Shown here in pieces: positions 1 to 9,790 of a stretch of 64,000 bases of DNA (the first letter of the stretch is position 1; each line of letters starts with the position of its first letter). The DNA comes from Symbiodinium natans (Eukaryota > Sar > Dinophyceae > Suessiales > Symbiodiniaceae). The position numbers were made by a program, and so were the translations under genes. The notes beneath the pieces are model-generated. The model made no database searches. It was not told the DNA's origin and was given only the letters and a program-made list of their open reading frames with translations. Location of the stretch: NCBI GenBank assembly GCA_905221605.1, contig CAJNDS010002710.1, positions 142,027 through 206,026 on the forward strand, read 5' to 3'.

Positions 1-117
1 CTCCAAAGATAATCGGCGCTAGCGTCTTTAGGGCGATTTGGATGGGCAGGAACTCCGTCAGCATGAACCTCAGTTCGAAGCCCAGTGCGATTCGTGTAAA
101 AGCGCCGGCAGAAGGTC

Positions 118-227
118 CATGGGGGGTTTACGATATTAGGGGCACCTTCTTGGGGTCCTTATTCTACGGGGATCCTTCCACTTGGGGGTCTATAATTGGG
201 GTCCCTATTTTCGTAAACCCCCCCATG
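118..227. mobile_element. MITE family A, copy 1
   Basis: A 110-bp imperfect palindrome runs from CATGGGGGGTTTACG to its complement CGTAAACCCCCCCATG. Internal GGGGTCC and GGGATCC motifs recur in the other family A copies. There is no coding capacity. No clear 8-bp target duplication is seen here, so this may be an old copy. Confidence 0.8.
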
Positions 228-362
228 AGCACAGGACAAGTTCAGGATCATTTGGTTCCAGGATGCTGAACCCCACCGCACGGCTTTAAACGCTGAGGCC
301 CAGATGAAGTGCACAGCTTGTCTGCCCCAACTCCGAACGAGGGTCAGCAACTGCAATCGTGG

Positions 363-399
363 CCCTAAACCCCAAACTCCTCAATTAACCCTAAACCCC
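363..399 (-). repeat. Decayed telomeric array (CCCTAAA)
   Basis: Four to five CCCTAAA-like units with substitutions and an interrupting CTCCTCAATT. It resembles an old, mutated telomeric block. Confidence 0.7.
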
Positions 400-815
400 G
401 AAGTGCCAAACTCTCAATCTCAAGACCAAAGCTTAATCCGCCGTTTTCCGACTCTGCCCGCTTTATATGCCATGCCTATACCATCGGCTGATTTGTACGA
501 TTACCTGTCCTTGTCAAGCCGCCACTTCGCAACTCTAAAGACGAAAAGCAGAGAGGAAGCTTGATGATGCTTGTGCTGTTTAGCCAACATCACAACGCAA
601 CCCAAGGCTCCTTGTCGAATGCAATGCAGTAGTTACTTGCGAAGCTGTTGTTGAACAAGCTTTGCTTTTGACTTTGGGGCCAGCTTACACGTAATTCGCC
701 CCCAGTTAATGCGTCCTGACTTTCACCGAATTTCTCCAGGTTGTACGTGGCAGGCCGTCGTCTCGTCTACCCTTGATGCTTACCACCTCACCATGCACGA
801 AGCATGCTACGTGCA
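400..815. other. No recognisable feature
   Basis: Mixed-composition DNA with only short open frames in all six frames. No repeat or RNA gene was recognised. Confidence 0.5.
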
Positions 816-877
816 CTAAACCCTAAACCCTAAACCCTAAACCCTAAACCCTAAACCCTAAACCCTAAACCCTAAAA
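816..877 (-). repeat. Interstitial telomeric array (CCCTAAA)
   Basis: About nine perfect CCCTAAA units. I see no clear duplication of the flanks. Confidence 0.95.
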
Positions 878-1883
878 CCGGAAGCCAAGATGCAGCTTCT
901 CAGCAACGAAGGCTAGCACGTAAAGCCCCACTTTCGTGGCCGTGTCATAGGCAGCTACGGACTGCAGAACGTTCATCCTCAGGACCATGCGAAGCTTCCG
1001 ATGGAAAATTGCACAGAAGAACGAGCTGCCTCGGGTTCGGGTAGTGCAAGGTAAGGCCACACATCAGCAGCAACCCCTCTGCTGGGAACAAGGATAGGGT
1101 TAGGCTTAGGTCTGTCATTCACGCCTCTTCACGAAGGCAACGTTTGTAATTGCAAGCCCCAGTCTTCGTTGGAGTATCACCATGAGCACACCAGCCTCAC
1201 CTCGAAATGAAAAAACACATGGCAGCCCGCTGGACGGTGCAACCGAGGCACAAAGATGCTCGATCTGGAACCTTTTTCTGGCATGCAAGAGCGAACTTCG
1301 ACACCATGTCATGCGCTGCTGTACTTCGACTGACTGCCCCGTCAGGCACTGGAGACTTGTCTGCTGACTCTTGAGGGCTGTTTGGGCTCTAAGGGCAATA
1401 AAGATGCTGTGACGAATACCTCTCCTAAGTAGGATATCCTGCTCTACCTGTGTACGCCAGACTTCTGATCAACTATCCCTAGGTTGCGCAAGGCCACCGA
1501 CATTCCACATCTGGCTACAGTATGCACCATACTTCCTGGCGCGGTATCAGCCAGTTCAGGCGGCGGAATTTACATCACCCAAAAATTGGAGAAGGCGGGT
1601 CGATTTTGTATTGCGAACTATGCGACAGGGAAGAAGCACAACTGGGTAAAGCATAGCCCTTCCATGAACACCGAAAGAAACTCACCTGGCTGTCACAGCT
1701 GAGATTCGCCCAGGGGCTGCACGGCCTCGAAGCACAGCAAGACCAATAATTTTGCTGGTCTTCGCATAAAATTGATTCTGATGGTTGTGTGAATGTATAT
1801 GGTTTAAACATTAATTCATCATGCTACGCCGCCTCTGAGCATTTGGGACCGTCCGAGAGTTCTTCTGCTAGGTGCCCTCGCCC
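878..1883. other. No recognisable feature
   Basis: Only short overlapping open frames occur, none resembling a known protein. One AGGGTTAGG fragment lies near 1096. Confidence 0.5.
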
Positions 1884-2440
1884 TCTCCTTTCATCTCCCT
1901 TCATCTCTCTTCATCTCCCTTCATCTCTCTTCATCTCCCTTCATCTCCCTTCATCTCCCTTCATCTCCCATCTCCCTTCATCTCCCTTCATCTCCCTTCA
2001 TCTCCCTTCATCTCCCTTCATCTCCCTTCATCTCCCTTCATCTCCCTTCATCTCCCTTCATCTCCCTTCATCTCCCTTCATCTCCCTTCATCTCCCCTCA
2101 TCTCCCTTGATCTCCCTTCATCTCCCTTCATCTCCCTTCATCTCCCTTCATCTCCCTTCATCTTCCTCATCTCCCTTGATCTCCCTTCATCTCCCTTCAT
2201 CTCCCTTCATCTCCCTTCATCTCCCTTCATCTCCCTTCATCTTCCCTCATCTCCCTTGATCTCCCTTGATCTCCCTTCATCTCCCTTGCTCTCCCTTCAT
2301 CTCCCTTCATCTTCCCTCATCTCCCTTGATCTCCCTTCATCTCCCATCATCTCCCTTCATCTCCCTTCATCTCCCTTCATCTCCCTTCATCTCCCTTCAT
2401 CTTCCCTCATCTCCCTTGATCTCCCTTCATCTCCCTTCCT
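1884..2440. repeat. 10-bp minisatellite CATCTCCCTT
   Basis: About 55 tandem copies of CATCTCCCTT with scattered variants (CTTCCCTCAT, CCCTTGAT, CATCTCTCTT). Because the period is 10 it stays open in several frames, giving long serine/proline/leucine-rich frames that should not be taken as genes. Confidence 0.95.
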
Positions 2441-2525
2441 CCGACTCGCTCCCTCGCTCCCTCCCTCCCTCCCTCCCTCCCTCTCTACCTCTCTCTCCCT
2501 CTCTCTCGCTCTCTCTCGCTCCTTC
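2441..2525. repeat. CTCC/CTCT pyrimidine tract
   Basis: CTCC repeats grade into CTCTCTCG directly after the CATCTCCCTT minisatellite. Together they make about 640 bp of strongly strand-asymmetric DNA. Confidence 0.9.
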
Positions 2526-2914
2526 TGCTTCTGTTTTGCTCCATGTATTCCACCTCGAAGAACTCATCCAGATTGTCAGCCGCCAGCAGCCGTGGTGCGA
2601 CCACACGCACCTGAGGCTGCCACTTCGAAACACCCGGGCCCAACCGCACAGCGCTGGGCTGTGCGATCCATGCAGGATGCCCTCCTACAACGGATCATAA
2701 CTTTGCGAAGGCACAAAGACCGCGAGCAGAGCCAGGTTTGCATAGACCTCGAGGTGGCAGCTCTCTCATACTCTAGCTTGAACGCTACATGCGGTTCTTT
2801 CCTTGTGTACGGCTTTCCAGGGTAGCTGCAGGCAAGGCCTTTCAAAGCCCAGGCTGCCGTCAAAGATCAGTCCCAAGGGCCGAGAATCAAAAAATAAAAA
2901 CAGCTACCAAAAAC
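2526..2914. other. No recognisable feature
   Basis: Mixed-composition DNA between the pyrimidine tract and a MITE. Open frames entering it from the minisatellite are repeat-driven. Confidence 0.4.
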
Positions 2915-2921
2915 GGAATGG

Positions 2922-3024
2922 ATTGGGATGTTCCCCCTTATGCTAACAGTCCTTACGGGGGGATTCTAGTACCCCGATTATATAATCTATTAAGGACTGT
3001 GAGTATAAGGGGGGAGCATCCCAA
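2922..3024. mobile_element. MITE family D, copy 1 (hAT-like)
   Basis: The arms TGGGATGTTCCCCCTTA and TAAGGGGGGAGCATCCCA are near-complementary. The inner arms CAGTCCTTA and TAAGGACTG also pair, making the element almost one hairpin. A direct repeat GGAATGG flanks it (2915-2921 and 3025-3031), fitting a 7-8 bp target duplication as in hAT elements. It is non-coding and non-autonomous. Confidence 0.85.
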
Positions 3025-3031
3025 GGAATGG

Positions 3032-3352
3032 GCTCAGCAGGCCGAGGAGCAGCGCTGCTGGAAAGTCCGCGCTTCACGGGCGCCTTGTCGAAGACGCTGG
3101 TGAAACGCATCCTCATCAGTGAGAGAGCCGAGGGCTGTGTAGCAGATCGGGAGACCATGAAAGAGTTCACAAAAGTGTGACAAAGGCTCGCCAGTCCTGT
3201 AGTATGCGATGGTAACGCCAGGCAGAAGCTCGAGCAGATTGGATAAGTCCTTGCCGTTTCAGCAGGTACTTCTGCAACCAGCTCTCTCAAAATAATCTGG
3301 CTGCTGAAGATGACAGACAGGTTGAGCATGCAAAGGAACAAGCAACAGGGAT
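3032..3352. other. No recognisable feature
   Basis: Mixed-composition DNA. A minus-strand open frame of 132 codons covers the MITE and this stretch but resembles no known protein. Confidence 0.4.
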
Positions 3353-3506
3353 GAATAGATATATAGATATATATGAGTATAATGTATATATATATATATA
3401 TATATATATATTATGTATAAACATATATATACACATATATATGTATTATATATATAAGGATTATATATAAGTATTATATATATAAGTATTATATTCTATA
3501 TACAGA
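3353..3506. repeat. AT-rich microsatellite
   Basis: TA/ATATATAG dinucleotide-type repeats, about 150 bp. It contrasts sharply with the GC-balanced surroundings. Confidence 0.9.
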
Positions 3507-3612
3507 TTTATGGGCATCCCCATTAGCGGCAAGCCCAAGCCTGTCGGGTGCGGGTCTTCTCCTCACCAGTCTCAGCATTTGCCTTGAGAGCCGTCGCATT
3601 CCTGAGTCTTGC

Positions 3613-3646
3613 GGCATCGGGAACCGAAACATGCTTTAATCTTTAA
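3613..3646 (+). repeat. Left copy of 34-bp duplication flanking an array
   Basis: Matches 3805-3838 at 31 of 34 positions. Its key core is GGAACCGAAACATGC. It directly precedes the telomeric array. Confidence 0.9.
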
Positions 3647-3647
3647 T

Positions 3648-3793
3648 TAGGGTTTAGGGTTTAGGGTTTAGGGTTTAGGGTTTAGGGTTTAGGGTTTAGG
3701 GTTTAGGGTTTAGGGTTTAGGGTTTAGGGTTTAGGGTTTAGGGTTTAGGGTTTAGGGTTTAGGGTTTAGGGTTTAGGGTTTAGGGTTTAGGGT
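3648..3793 (+). repeat. Interstitial telomeric array (TTTAGGG), duplicated flanks
   Basis: About 20 perfect TTTAGGG units between two copies of a 34-bp sequence (3613-3646 and 3805-3838). The pattern of one locus sequence on both sides is what an insertion with target duplication would leave. Confidence 0.97.
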
Positions 3794-3804
3794 CAGTATT
3801 TGTG

Positions 3805-3838
3805 GGCATCTGGAACCGAAACATGCCTCAATCTTTAA
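3805..3838 (+). repeat. Right copy of 34-bp duplication flanking an array
   Basis: Partner of 3613-3646, with three substitutions. An 11-bp stretch separates it from the array end. Confidence 0.9.
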
Positions 3839-4594
3839 ACTGTCGCAGAAGTTTTCTTTCCGCTAGGATAGCAGATTCCGTCAGTCAGAAAAAGGCATGA
3901 ACACCTAGAACTTTTGCTGTTGCCAGGGAACACCCGCTCCAGCAACTGCGAAAGCTCGAGCGCCTTCGTGCCAAAGCAGGCTAACGTGGCAGGAGCTCTC
4001 TTGCAGGGGCTTGTCGCAAGGAATCGTGCCTCGGGTCGCTTGTCCTCTTTCAAGCTTGGAGCGTTCCAGATCTCAAGCGCCTCCAGCGGCGGCAGGGATT
4101 CGAAACCGTACGACGGATCCTACAGTACTTCAATATCAATGCATCATGAAGCCAACGATGGCCGACACAAGCATCCTTCAACCCGATGCAACCCTTCGAG
4201 TGCGAGCTGACAACAAAAACAGCCATGGCTTGACCACCAAGCGTCATCCCAGAACTCGTACGTCTCGTTCCACCATTTTCCCAGAGCCTGTGCGGGAGGT
4301 GGCTTCGGCCATGCTCTGCCAAGTTCCAAGTCCCAAAAGATTGGGTTGAAGCCTTTGAAACTGCCTCAGTGAGCTTGCCTGACGTGTAGCAAGAAGGTTA
4401 GATCATGAAGCACTGCAAAATCACAGCTCATGTCGCTAGAACAAAAAACGTCGTATGTTACTTCTGGGCATGAGCGCATGAGGGTAACAAAACCAAGACA
4501 GCGCAACTTTGGGACGAAGCCGGGCCTCTCCTGGATTTGGGAGAGTGTCGACACTCTCAGCTGTAGCACGCAGCGCCACTCGCGATGTCCGGGT
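3839..4594. other. No recognisable feature
   Basis: Open frames up to about 110 codons overlap on both strands. None resembles a known protein. A GATTCGAAAC string near 4097 was tested as a tRNA T-arm and fails to pair. Confidence 0.4.
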
Positions 4595-4608
4595 GCTGAC
4601 AAGGCCAG

Positions 4609-4693
4609 TTTAGGGTTTAGGGTTTAGGGTTTAGGGTTTAGGGTTTAGGGTTTAGGGTTTAGGGTTTTGGGTTTTGGGTTTTGGGTTTTGGGT
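4609..4693 (+). repeat. Interstitial telomeric array, TTTAGGG then TTTTGGG
   Basis: Eight TTTAGGG units are followed by four TTTTGGG units. GCTGACA occurs on both sides (4595 and 4701), a possible but weak flank duplication. Confidence 0.95.
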
Positions 4694-4715
4694 CTACCTA
4701 GCTGACATAGCTGCC

Positions 4716-5640
4716 TAGCTCAACCATCATTCCCGGCCCCACGGCTGGAAAAAAGAAATCGACAAAAAGCAGTCACATTGCACAAGTACGAGTATCTGCA
4801 GTCATGTAGAGCATGGCATGCTCCCCTGCGACTCTACTTCATTCTGTCGCCTCTCTTGTCTCTCTTGGCTCCCTCCTTCCCCTTTGCCCCTCCCTGCTCC
4901 ACCCCGAGGAGTCCGTCGGTTTGTCTGCGTTCGGTGTTTCTCCCTCAGCTCTCCATGGAAGCTCATTGAGGTGCCTCGGCCCAAGCCAAGCCGGTGCAAA
5001 GGCCACGAGCGCTGCGGCCGCAATGCGCGCGCAACGGCGCACGCAGCGACGCGCGCATGGGCGCACCATAAGAGAAAGTGTCGCACGGCGGGAACGCCAA
5101 CGGGTCTTGGACTGGGCTTTTCTGCTTGGACTTTCAGTGCTGGTCTCTCTGCAACGCGCATGGTGAAATTAAGAAGATGATCTGGCGCTCGTAGTCGTCA
5201 TGGATACTCATGGTATGGTCAGATCCGAGCCAACGGGAAGGAATCCACTGGCCGCTGCGAACTCGTGGGCTTGTTACTTGAAGATCTCAAGAACCCACAA
5301 CCTTCACGCATGAGCAGAGCAATGTTGAAAGTCGAGTGCGCCGCATCCAGGATGCAGCTGACATAGGGGAGAGGCGTTTACAAAACTCATCAGCGTCACC
5401 TTTTACTTTGAGCCAATAATGGAAAACTAACACCCTAACAATAGTAGAATAGGGCCCTTTAGAATAGTACTAATATATGGGCCCTTGGGCCCAATAAGAC
5501 TTTCTTATCAAGGAGGGTTTCTATTTCTTTTGCCCGTCCAAAAGGACACCAGATACATAACATACACTCACCAATACTAAAAAGGAACCTTATACACACT
5601 CACCAAGAACAGAAACATAAACCCTGCTTCATATGGGCCC
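4716..5640. other. No recognisable feature
   Basis: Overlapping open frames near 4.8-5.2 kb (about 120 codons, both strands) are arginine/serine-rich and look compositional. An AT-richer segment at 5.4-5.6 kb has GGGCCC palindromes. Confidence 0.4.
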
Positions 5641-5656
5641 AAGGGGGCAAGGGGGA

Positions 5657-5684
5657 AAACCCTAAACCCTAAACCCTAAACCGA
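5657..5684 (-). repeat. Short telomeric array with duplicated purine-rich flanks
   Basis: Three to four CCCTAAA units split a near-exact duplication: AAGGGGGCAAGGGGGAAAA (5641-5659) against AAGGGGCAAGGGGGCAAAA (5684-5702). The flanks are low complexity, so the duplication is less compelling than elsewhere. Confidence 0.9.
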
Positions 5685-5781
5685 AGGGGCAAGGGGGCAA
5701 AAAAAATGGCACCCGATAGCTGGCGGCACTTTTCAAGGGTGCCGAGCTCAGGCTGTCTTTCGCCGCCTGACGAATTCCAGG

Positions 5782-5885
5782 CTTTAGGGTTTAGGGTTTA
5801 GGGTTTGGGGTTTGGGGTTTGGGGTTTGGGGTTTGGGGTTTGGGGTTTGGGGTTTGGGGTTTAGGGTTTAGGGTTTAGCGTTTAG
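5782..5885 (+). repeat. Telomeric array with TTTGGGG block
   Basis: TTTAGGG units surround about eight consecutive TTTGGGG units. The variant is clustered rather than scattered. Confidence 0.95.
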
Positions 5886-6012
5886 ACCACCATGAAAACC
5901 CCGAAAGATGTCTTTGTTTTGATATTTTTGATATACTAGAACCCCAAATAGTAGGACGTAGGATCCCCTTAGAGTGAGGACCCCAATAGGGTACCCCTGA
6001 TATCGAAAACGA
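5886..6012. mobile_element. MITE family A, degenerate copy
   Basis: The right half (CCCCAAATAGTAGGA, GGATCCCC, GGACCCC, GGGTACCCC, TATCGAAAACG) matches family A. The left terminal arm is barely recognisable. It abuts the preceding telomeric array, which may have replaced that end. Confidence 0.6.
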
Positions 6013-6218
6013 AACGGAGATGCCGAGATGCATCCTGCCGAACCCGGCCTGTCTAGACCGGATGGAGATGACCTTCTTGGCGCTAGGAAATGGAAATGGC
6101 CGTGGGAAGCCTGGCAAGCAACTGAAGGATGTCTCACAGCTGAGATCCGAAACTGGCGGCGTCGTCCGACGCGACATGTGCCAGAGCACGAAAGGAGGAA
6201 ACCAGCGCCGACCACAAT

Positions 6219-6353
6219 CTTACCGTTGGTTAGCAGGGACTGAGGGAATTAGGGCCATATATGTATATATGTATATAAATGAATAAGGTATATACCCTTT
6301 AAGGGATTATATAGGGTACCTCATTCCCCCATTCCCTACTAACCAACAGTAAG
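6219..6353. mobile_element. MITE family F with 4-bp CAAT duplication
   Basis: The arms CTTACCGTTGGTTAGCAGGG and CCCTACTAACCAACAGTAAG are complementary with few mismatches. CAAT lies immediately outside both ends (6215-6218, 6354-6357). The centre is an AT-rich TATATG tract. Non-coding, 135 bp. Confidence 0.8.
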
Positions 6354-6357
6354 CAAT

Positions 6358-6798
6358 TCGGATCACTCAACATCCTGAAAGTTTGTTTGCCTCAGCGGGA
6401 CTCTCCTGGTGAATCCACTCATCCACACCTGCAAAGAGGCACACTCTCATTCCGCAAGGTCTCTGTCAGCTTGTCCGGGCCATGCCCGCGAAACCGTGAC
6501 ATGGAAAGCAGATAGTCGTCAGACTTGCAAGACCATTGCAGGCTTCGACATGCAGATGAGAAGACCCATCACGCCTTGTGGTGGAGGCGTGAGTTCTGCA
6601 TCCTTGCCGGCCACGTTGCGAGTAGAAAAGGAAAAATGGACTTTCAGGCGTTCTCTCTATGACGCCACGTTGTGCTTTCTAGCCTCCAGCAGCTATGCAG
6701 GAGAGGTTACTGACTGTTTGTATTGCAGGAGAGGCATTAGCCCGCATGGCTGCGGAACTTAACTGCTTCCTATGTCAATGCAAGAAACATACACTTCA
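6358..6798. other. No recognisable feature
   Basis: A plus-strand open frame of 117 codons (6409-6762) is present but resembles no known family. Confidence 0.4.
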
Positions 6799-6855
6799 CC
6801 TAAACCCTAAACCCTAAACCCTAAACCCTTAAACCCTAAACCCTAAACCCTAAAC
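6799..6855 (-). repeat. Interstitial telomeric array (CCCTAAA)
   Basis: About eight units with one single-base slip (CCCTTAAA). Confidence 0.95.
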
Positions 6856-7118
6856 ATCCAAGTCTGCAGAGGTCCCTTCGGGCAGCTCTCATGGCACCTG
6901 CTCGGAGAACTCGGAGCTCTCCACGAGGCTCGGCTGCACAGGGAAGTGGCAATTCACTCTCTCGGCTGAAGGTGAGTGAATGCGGGTTGGTCCCCACGGT
7001 CCTAAAGCAAGGTCCCTGAGTCACGAGTCCTTTTGCTCGTAGGCAGGCTTACGACAGAAGGTGCCTCCAAATCGTCGTAGATGTCTTCCGCATTCTCGCA
7101 GTGTTCCTCGGATTGTCC

Positions 7119-7153
7119 CATAAACCCCAAACCCTAAACCCAAAACCCTAAAT
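7119..7153 (-). repeat. Decayed telomeric array
   Basis: CCCTAAA units mixed with CCCCAAA and CCCAAAA. Confidence 0.85.
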
Positions 7154-7264
7154 TCTTGGGCCAGGCGGAAGCTGGATCCCTCCTACTCCTGAGCAACTGC
7201 GAGGGCGTTGCTTGGCAAGAGGTTTTAACTTGGGGCCCCGCATGGTCTGGGCTCCCTTGTAAAA

Positions 7265-7331
7265 AGGGTTTAGGGTTTAGGCTGTTAAAGTTAGGGTTTA
7301 GGGTTTTAGAGTTTAGGGTTTAGGGTTTTAG
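7265..7331 (+). repeat. Decayed telomeric array (TTTAGGG)
   Basis: TTTAGGG units are interrupted by CTGTTAAAG and by TTTTAGAG variants. Confidence 0.9.
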
Positions 7332-7590
7332 AAACATGCTGTAGTTGCCCGACTACTCAGGGTGTGGGGCCTGTTCGGGGGGTCAGGGCCCTCTCTGGAA
7401 GACGAGCTTCTCTGGGAGGGGGCGCTAGTTTGCTAGGATCTTCGGCTTGCTCCTCAAACTCTGCTTCTCAAGCTTCTTAAAGAAGGGCCTTCAGGCTGCA
7501 GGTGGAGTACTTTACTCCAGGGCTTCTCCCAGCAAAGAATCCTCAAGGGGCAGCTCCTAATTTCTTGGAATGTGATGTGTCGATGACGGA

Positions 7591-7705
7591 ATATGGGGGG
7601 TTTACGAAACTCGGGGACCCGAATATGGACCCCCCAAATAGTAGGATTCCCTTGAAAAAAGGGAAGGACCCCAACAAGGTACCCCCAAATTTCGGAAACC
7701 CCGAT
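7591..7705. mobile_element. MITE family A, copy 2
   Basis: ATATGGGGGGTTTACGAAAC at the left pairs imperfectly with TTTCGGAAACCCCGATA at the right. The CCCCCCAAATAGTAGGATTC core is typical of the family. Confidence 0.8.
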
Positions 7706-7707
7706 AC

Positions 7708-7832
7708 TAGGGGATAGGATTAGGGGGACCCTTGGGGATATAGACCCTCTGAATAAGGTCCCTGTTTAAGAGAGCCAGAAGAGGGTTAAGAAGGGATTCC
7801 CTTGTAAGGGTCCCCCTTATCCTACCTAGGAG
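7708..7832. mobile_element. MITE-like inverted repeat, family H
   Basis: TAGGATTAGGGGGACCCTT near the left end pairs with AAGGGTCCCCCTTATCCTA near the right end. It lies directly against a family A copy. Only one copy is seen in this window. Confidence 0.65.
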
Positions 7833-7924
7833 ATATAGGACGATGGCAAAGCCGAGCCAAGGCTCCATGACCCGCTTATGCTTGTGCACCTTGGCAGAGG
7901 CAGGCCTCGGCAAAGATGTCTCTT

Positions 7925-8021
7925 CTAGGGTTTAGGGTTTAGGGTTTAGGGTTTAGGGTTTAGGGTTTAGGGTTTAGGGTTTAGGGTTTAGGGTTTAGGG
8001 TTTAGGGTTTAGGGTTTAGGG
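7925..8021 (+). repeat. Interstitial telomeric array, duplicated flanks
   Basis: About 14 perfect TTTAGGG units. GGCAAAGATGTCTCTT (7909-7924) on the left is repeated as GGCAAACTGTCTCTT (8020-8034) on the right, touching the array on both sides. Confidence 0.97.
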
Positions 8022-8075
8022 CAAACTGTCTCTTTGAAGAGACAACTGGAGGCTGCTGACCACATCACACCATAG

Positions 8076-8136
8076 TTGGGGGTTTCCGAACTTAGGGGTA
8101 CATTCTTGGGGTCCTTAATATAAGGGGATCCTCCCC
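8076..8136. mobile_element. MITE family A, half copy
   Basis: The left arm TTGGGGGTTTCCGAACTTAG, then GGGGTCC and GGGGATCC, are present and the right arm is missing. Confidence 0.7.
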
Positions 8137-8272
8137 ATGTCACCTTTGAGCATGCATGCAGATAGGCACCTCCTTGCGCGGTGGTGCCTCACCTGCCACG
8201 CAACGACCATGTGTGGGATGTGATATTTAAAGCATCCCAAAGACAGTGCGCAGCCATCCTTGCTTCTGCAGC

Positions 8273-8324
8273 TTTAGGGTTTAGGGTTTAGGGTGTAGGG
8301 TTTAGGGTTTAGGGCCTTAGGGAA
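8273..8324 (+). repeat. Interstitial telomeric array (TTTAGGG)
   Basis: About seven units with GTGTAGGG and CCTTAGGG variants. Confidence 0.93.
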
Positions 8325-8427
8325 AGAAGGCACTCCGCCTCTCTCCATGTGGCCATAGCACTTCCCCTCGCCTCGGGGGGCACGTTGACGGGACGCTCAG
8401 TCTCCGGAGCCTGCTCAGGGAGAGTGC

Positions 8428-8467
8428 CCCTAAAGCCTAAACCCTAAACCCTAAACCCTAAACCCTA
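8428..8467 (-). repeat. Short telomeric array with exact 7-bp flank duplication
   Basis: Five CCCTAAA-like units lie exactly between AGAGTGC (8421-8427) and AGAGTGC (8468-8474). Confidence 0.95.
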
Positions 8468-8474
8468 AGAGTGC

Positions 8475-8990
8475 GACTCCTGATCTGCCAAACATCTGCC
8501 TTGCCTGTGCCTCCGCAGAGAAGCTGGGAGCGCTCTCACGATCCATGTGAGCACCCTGGAAGCATGCAGGCTTTTGATGCAGTCATGCAAGATGTCAAGG
8601 GCTCTCTGCTGACCATCCGGGCGCCGCAAGAAACGTGTAGCACTCAACTCCTGTGCAGTCCTCAACATCCTCGTAGATGTCCTCTTCCGGCTCCTGAGCA
8701 GTCAGACTCAGACGACAGCAACAGGAGACCTGATTCACAGGGCCAGAGCAGTCTACCGGTGTGCGCAGTACGCACGGACAGTGTGTGGAGGGCTGCAGGA
8801 GCCCGATTTCTTGGCTTGCATCTGCTCTAACCCTGCTTTACTTGTTGTAGAGGGACTCAAATGGCACCAAGAGCATAGTCATGGAAAAAGTTGACTTTTC
8901 AACCTTTCATGTGCTCTGGCAGGCGAGCAGCGGCCACTCGCTTGTGCTTGGAGATCTTGGCCGATGCCGGCCTTCGCACCAGACGGTCCA
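8475..8990. other. No recognisable feature
   Basis: A plus-strand open frame of 119 codons (8471-8830) begins at the array edge. It resembles no known protein. Confidence 0.4.
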
Positions 8991-8998
8991 AGATGCAA

Positions 8999-9152
8999 GG
9001 GTTTAGGGTTTAGGGTTTAGGGTTTAGGGTTTAGGGTTTAGGGTTTAGGGTTTAGGGTTAGGGTTTAGGGTTTAGGGTTTAGGGTTTAGGGTTTAGGGTT
9101 TAGGGTTTAGGGTTTAGGGTTTAGGGTTTAGGGTTTAGGGTTTAGGGTTTAG
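8999..9152 (+). repeat. Interstitial telomeric array (TTTAGGG)
   Basis: About 22 units with one TTAGGG slip near 9057. AGATGCAA on the left and AGATGTCAAA on the right may be a diverged flank duplication. Confidence 0.97.
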
Positions 9153-9489
9153 ATGTCAAAACCCGGTCTCAAAGATTCGGCAAAGACGGACAAGTTGAGC
9201 GTGGAAACTCCCGCGGACTCCCTTCTCCAGCGTCGTACCGACTGACCAGTACCCGAAGACTCACAACTTAAGCCCCTATGGTCAGGGCCGCTGAGCTCCC
9301 TTTGCTGGACCTTGCCATTGACAGCCCCATGTCAAGCCCGGCCTTCGAGCCCGCTGAGCCGGAGCCTGGGGGTGCACTCCGTGCACGGCTGCCGCGGCTG
9401 TCTGAGGTTCCTGAGTTGCCCGAGATGCCTGAGTTGCCCGAGGCTGAAGATGCGGCGCTGCGTGTGCAGCAGGCTGCACCTTCCGGGAT
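9153..9489. other. GC-rich stretch, no recognisable gene
   Basis: Open frames here extend into the CGTG/TG tract on both strands and are repeat-driven. A short period-12-like CCTGAGTTGCCCGAG pattern lies at 9407-9440. Confidence 0.4.

Positions 9490-9790
<301 letters not shown>

Noticed and set aside
1872-2825. A 317-codon serine/proline/leucine-rich frame
   Set aside because: Driven by the 10-bp CATCTCCCTT minisatellite. The parallel frames are equally open.
3353-3506. The AT tract as an origin or promoter
   Set aside because: It is a simple TA repeat with no further supporting element.
4050-4130. A tRNA suggested by GATTCGAAACC
   Set aside because: The base before TTC is A and the flanking bases do not pair as a T-stem.
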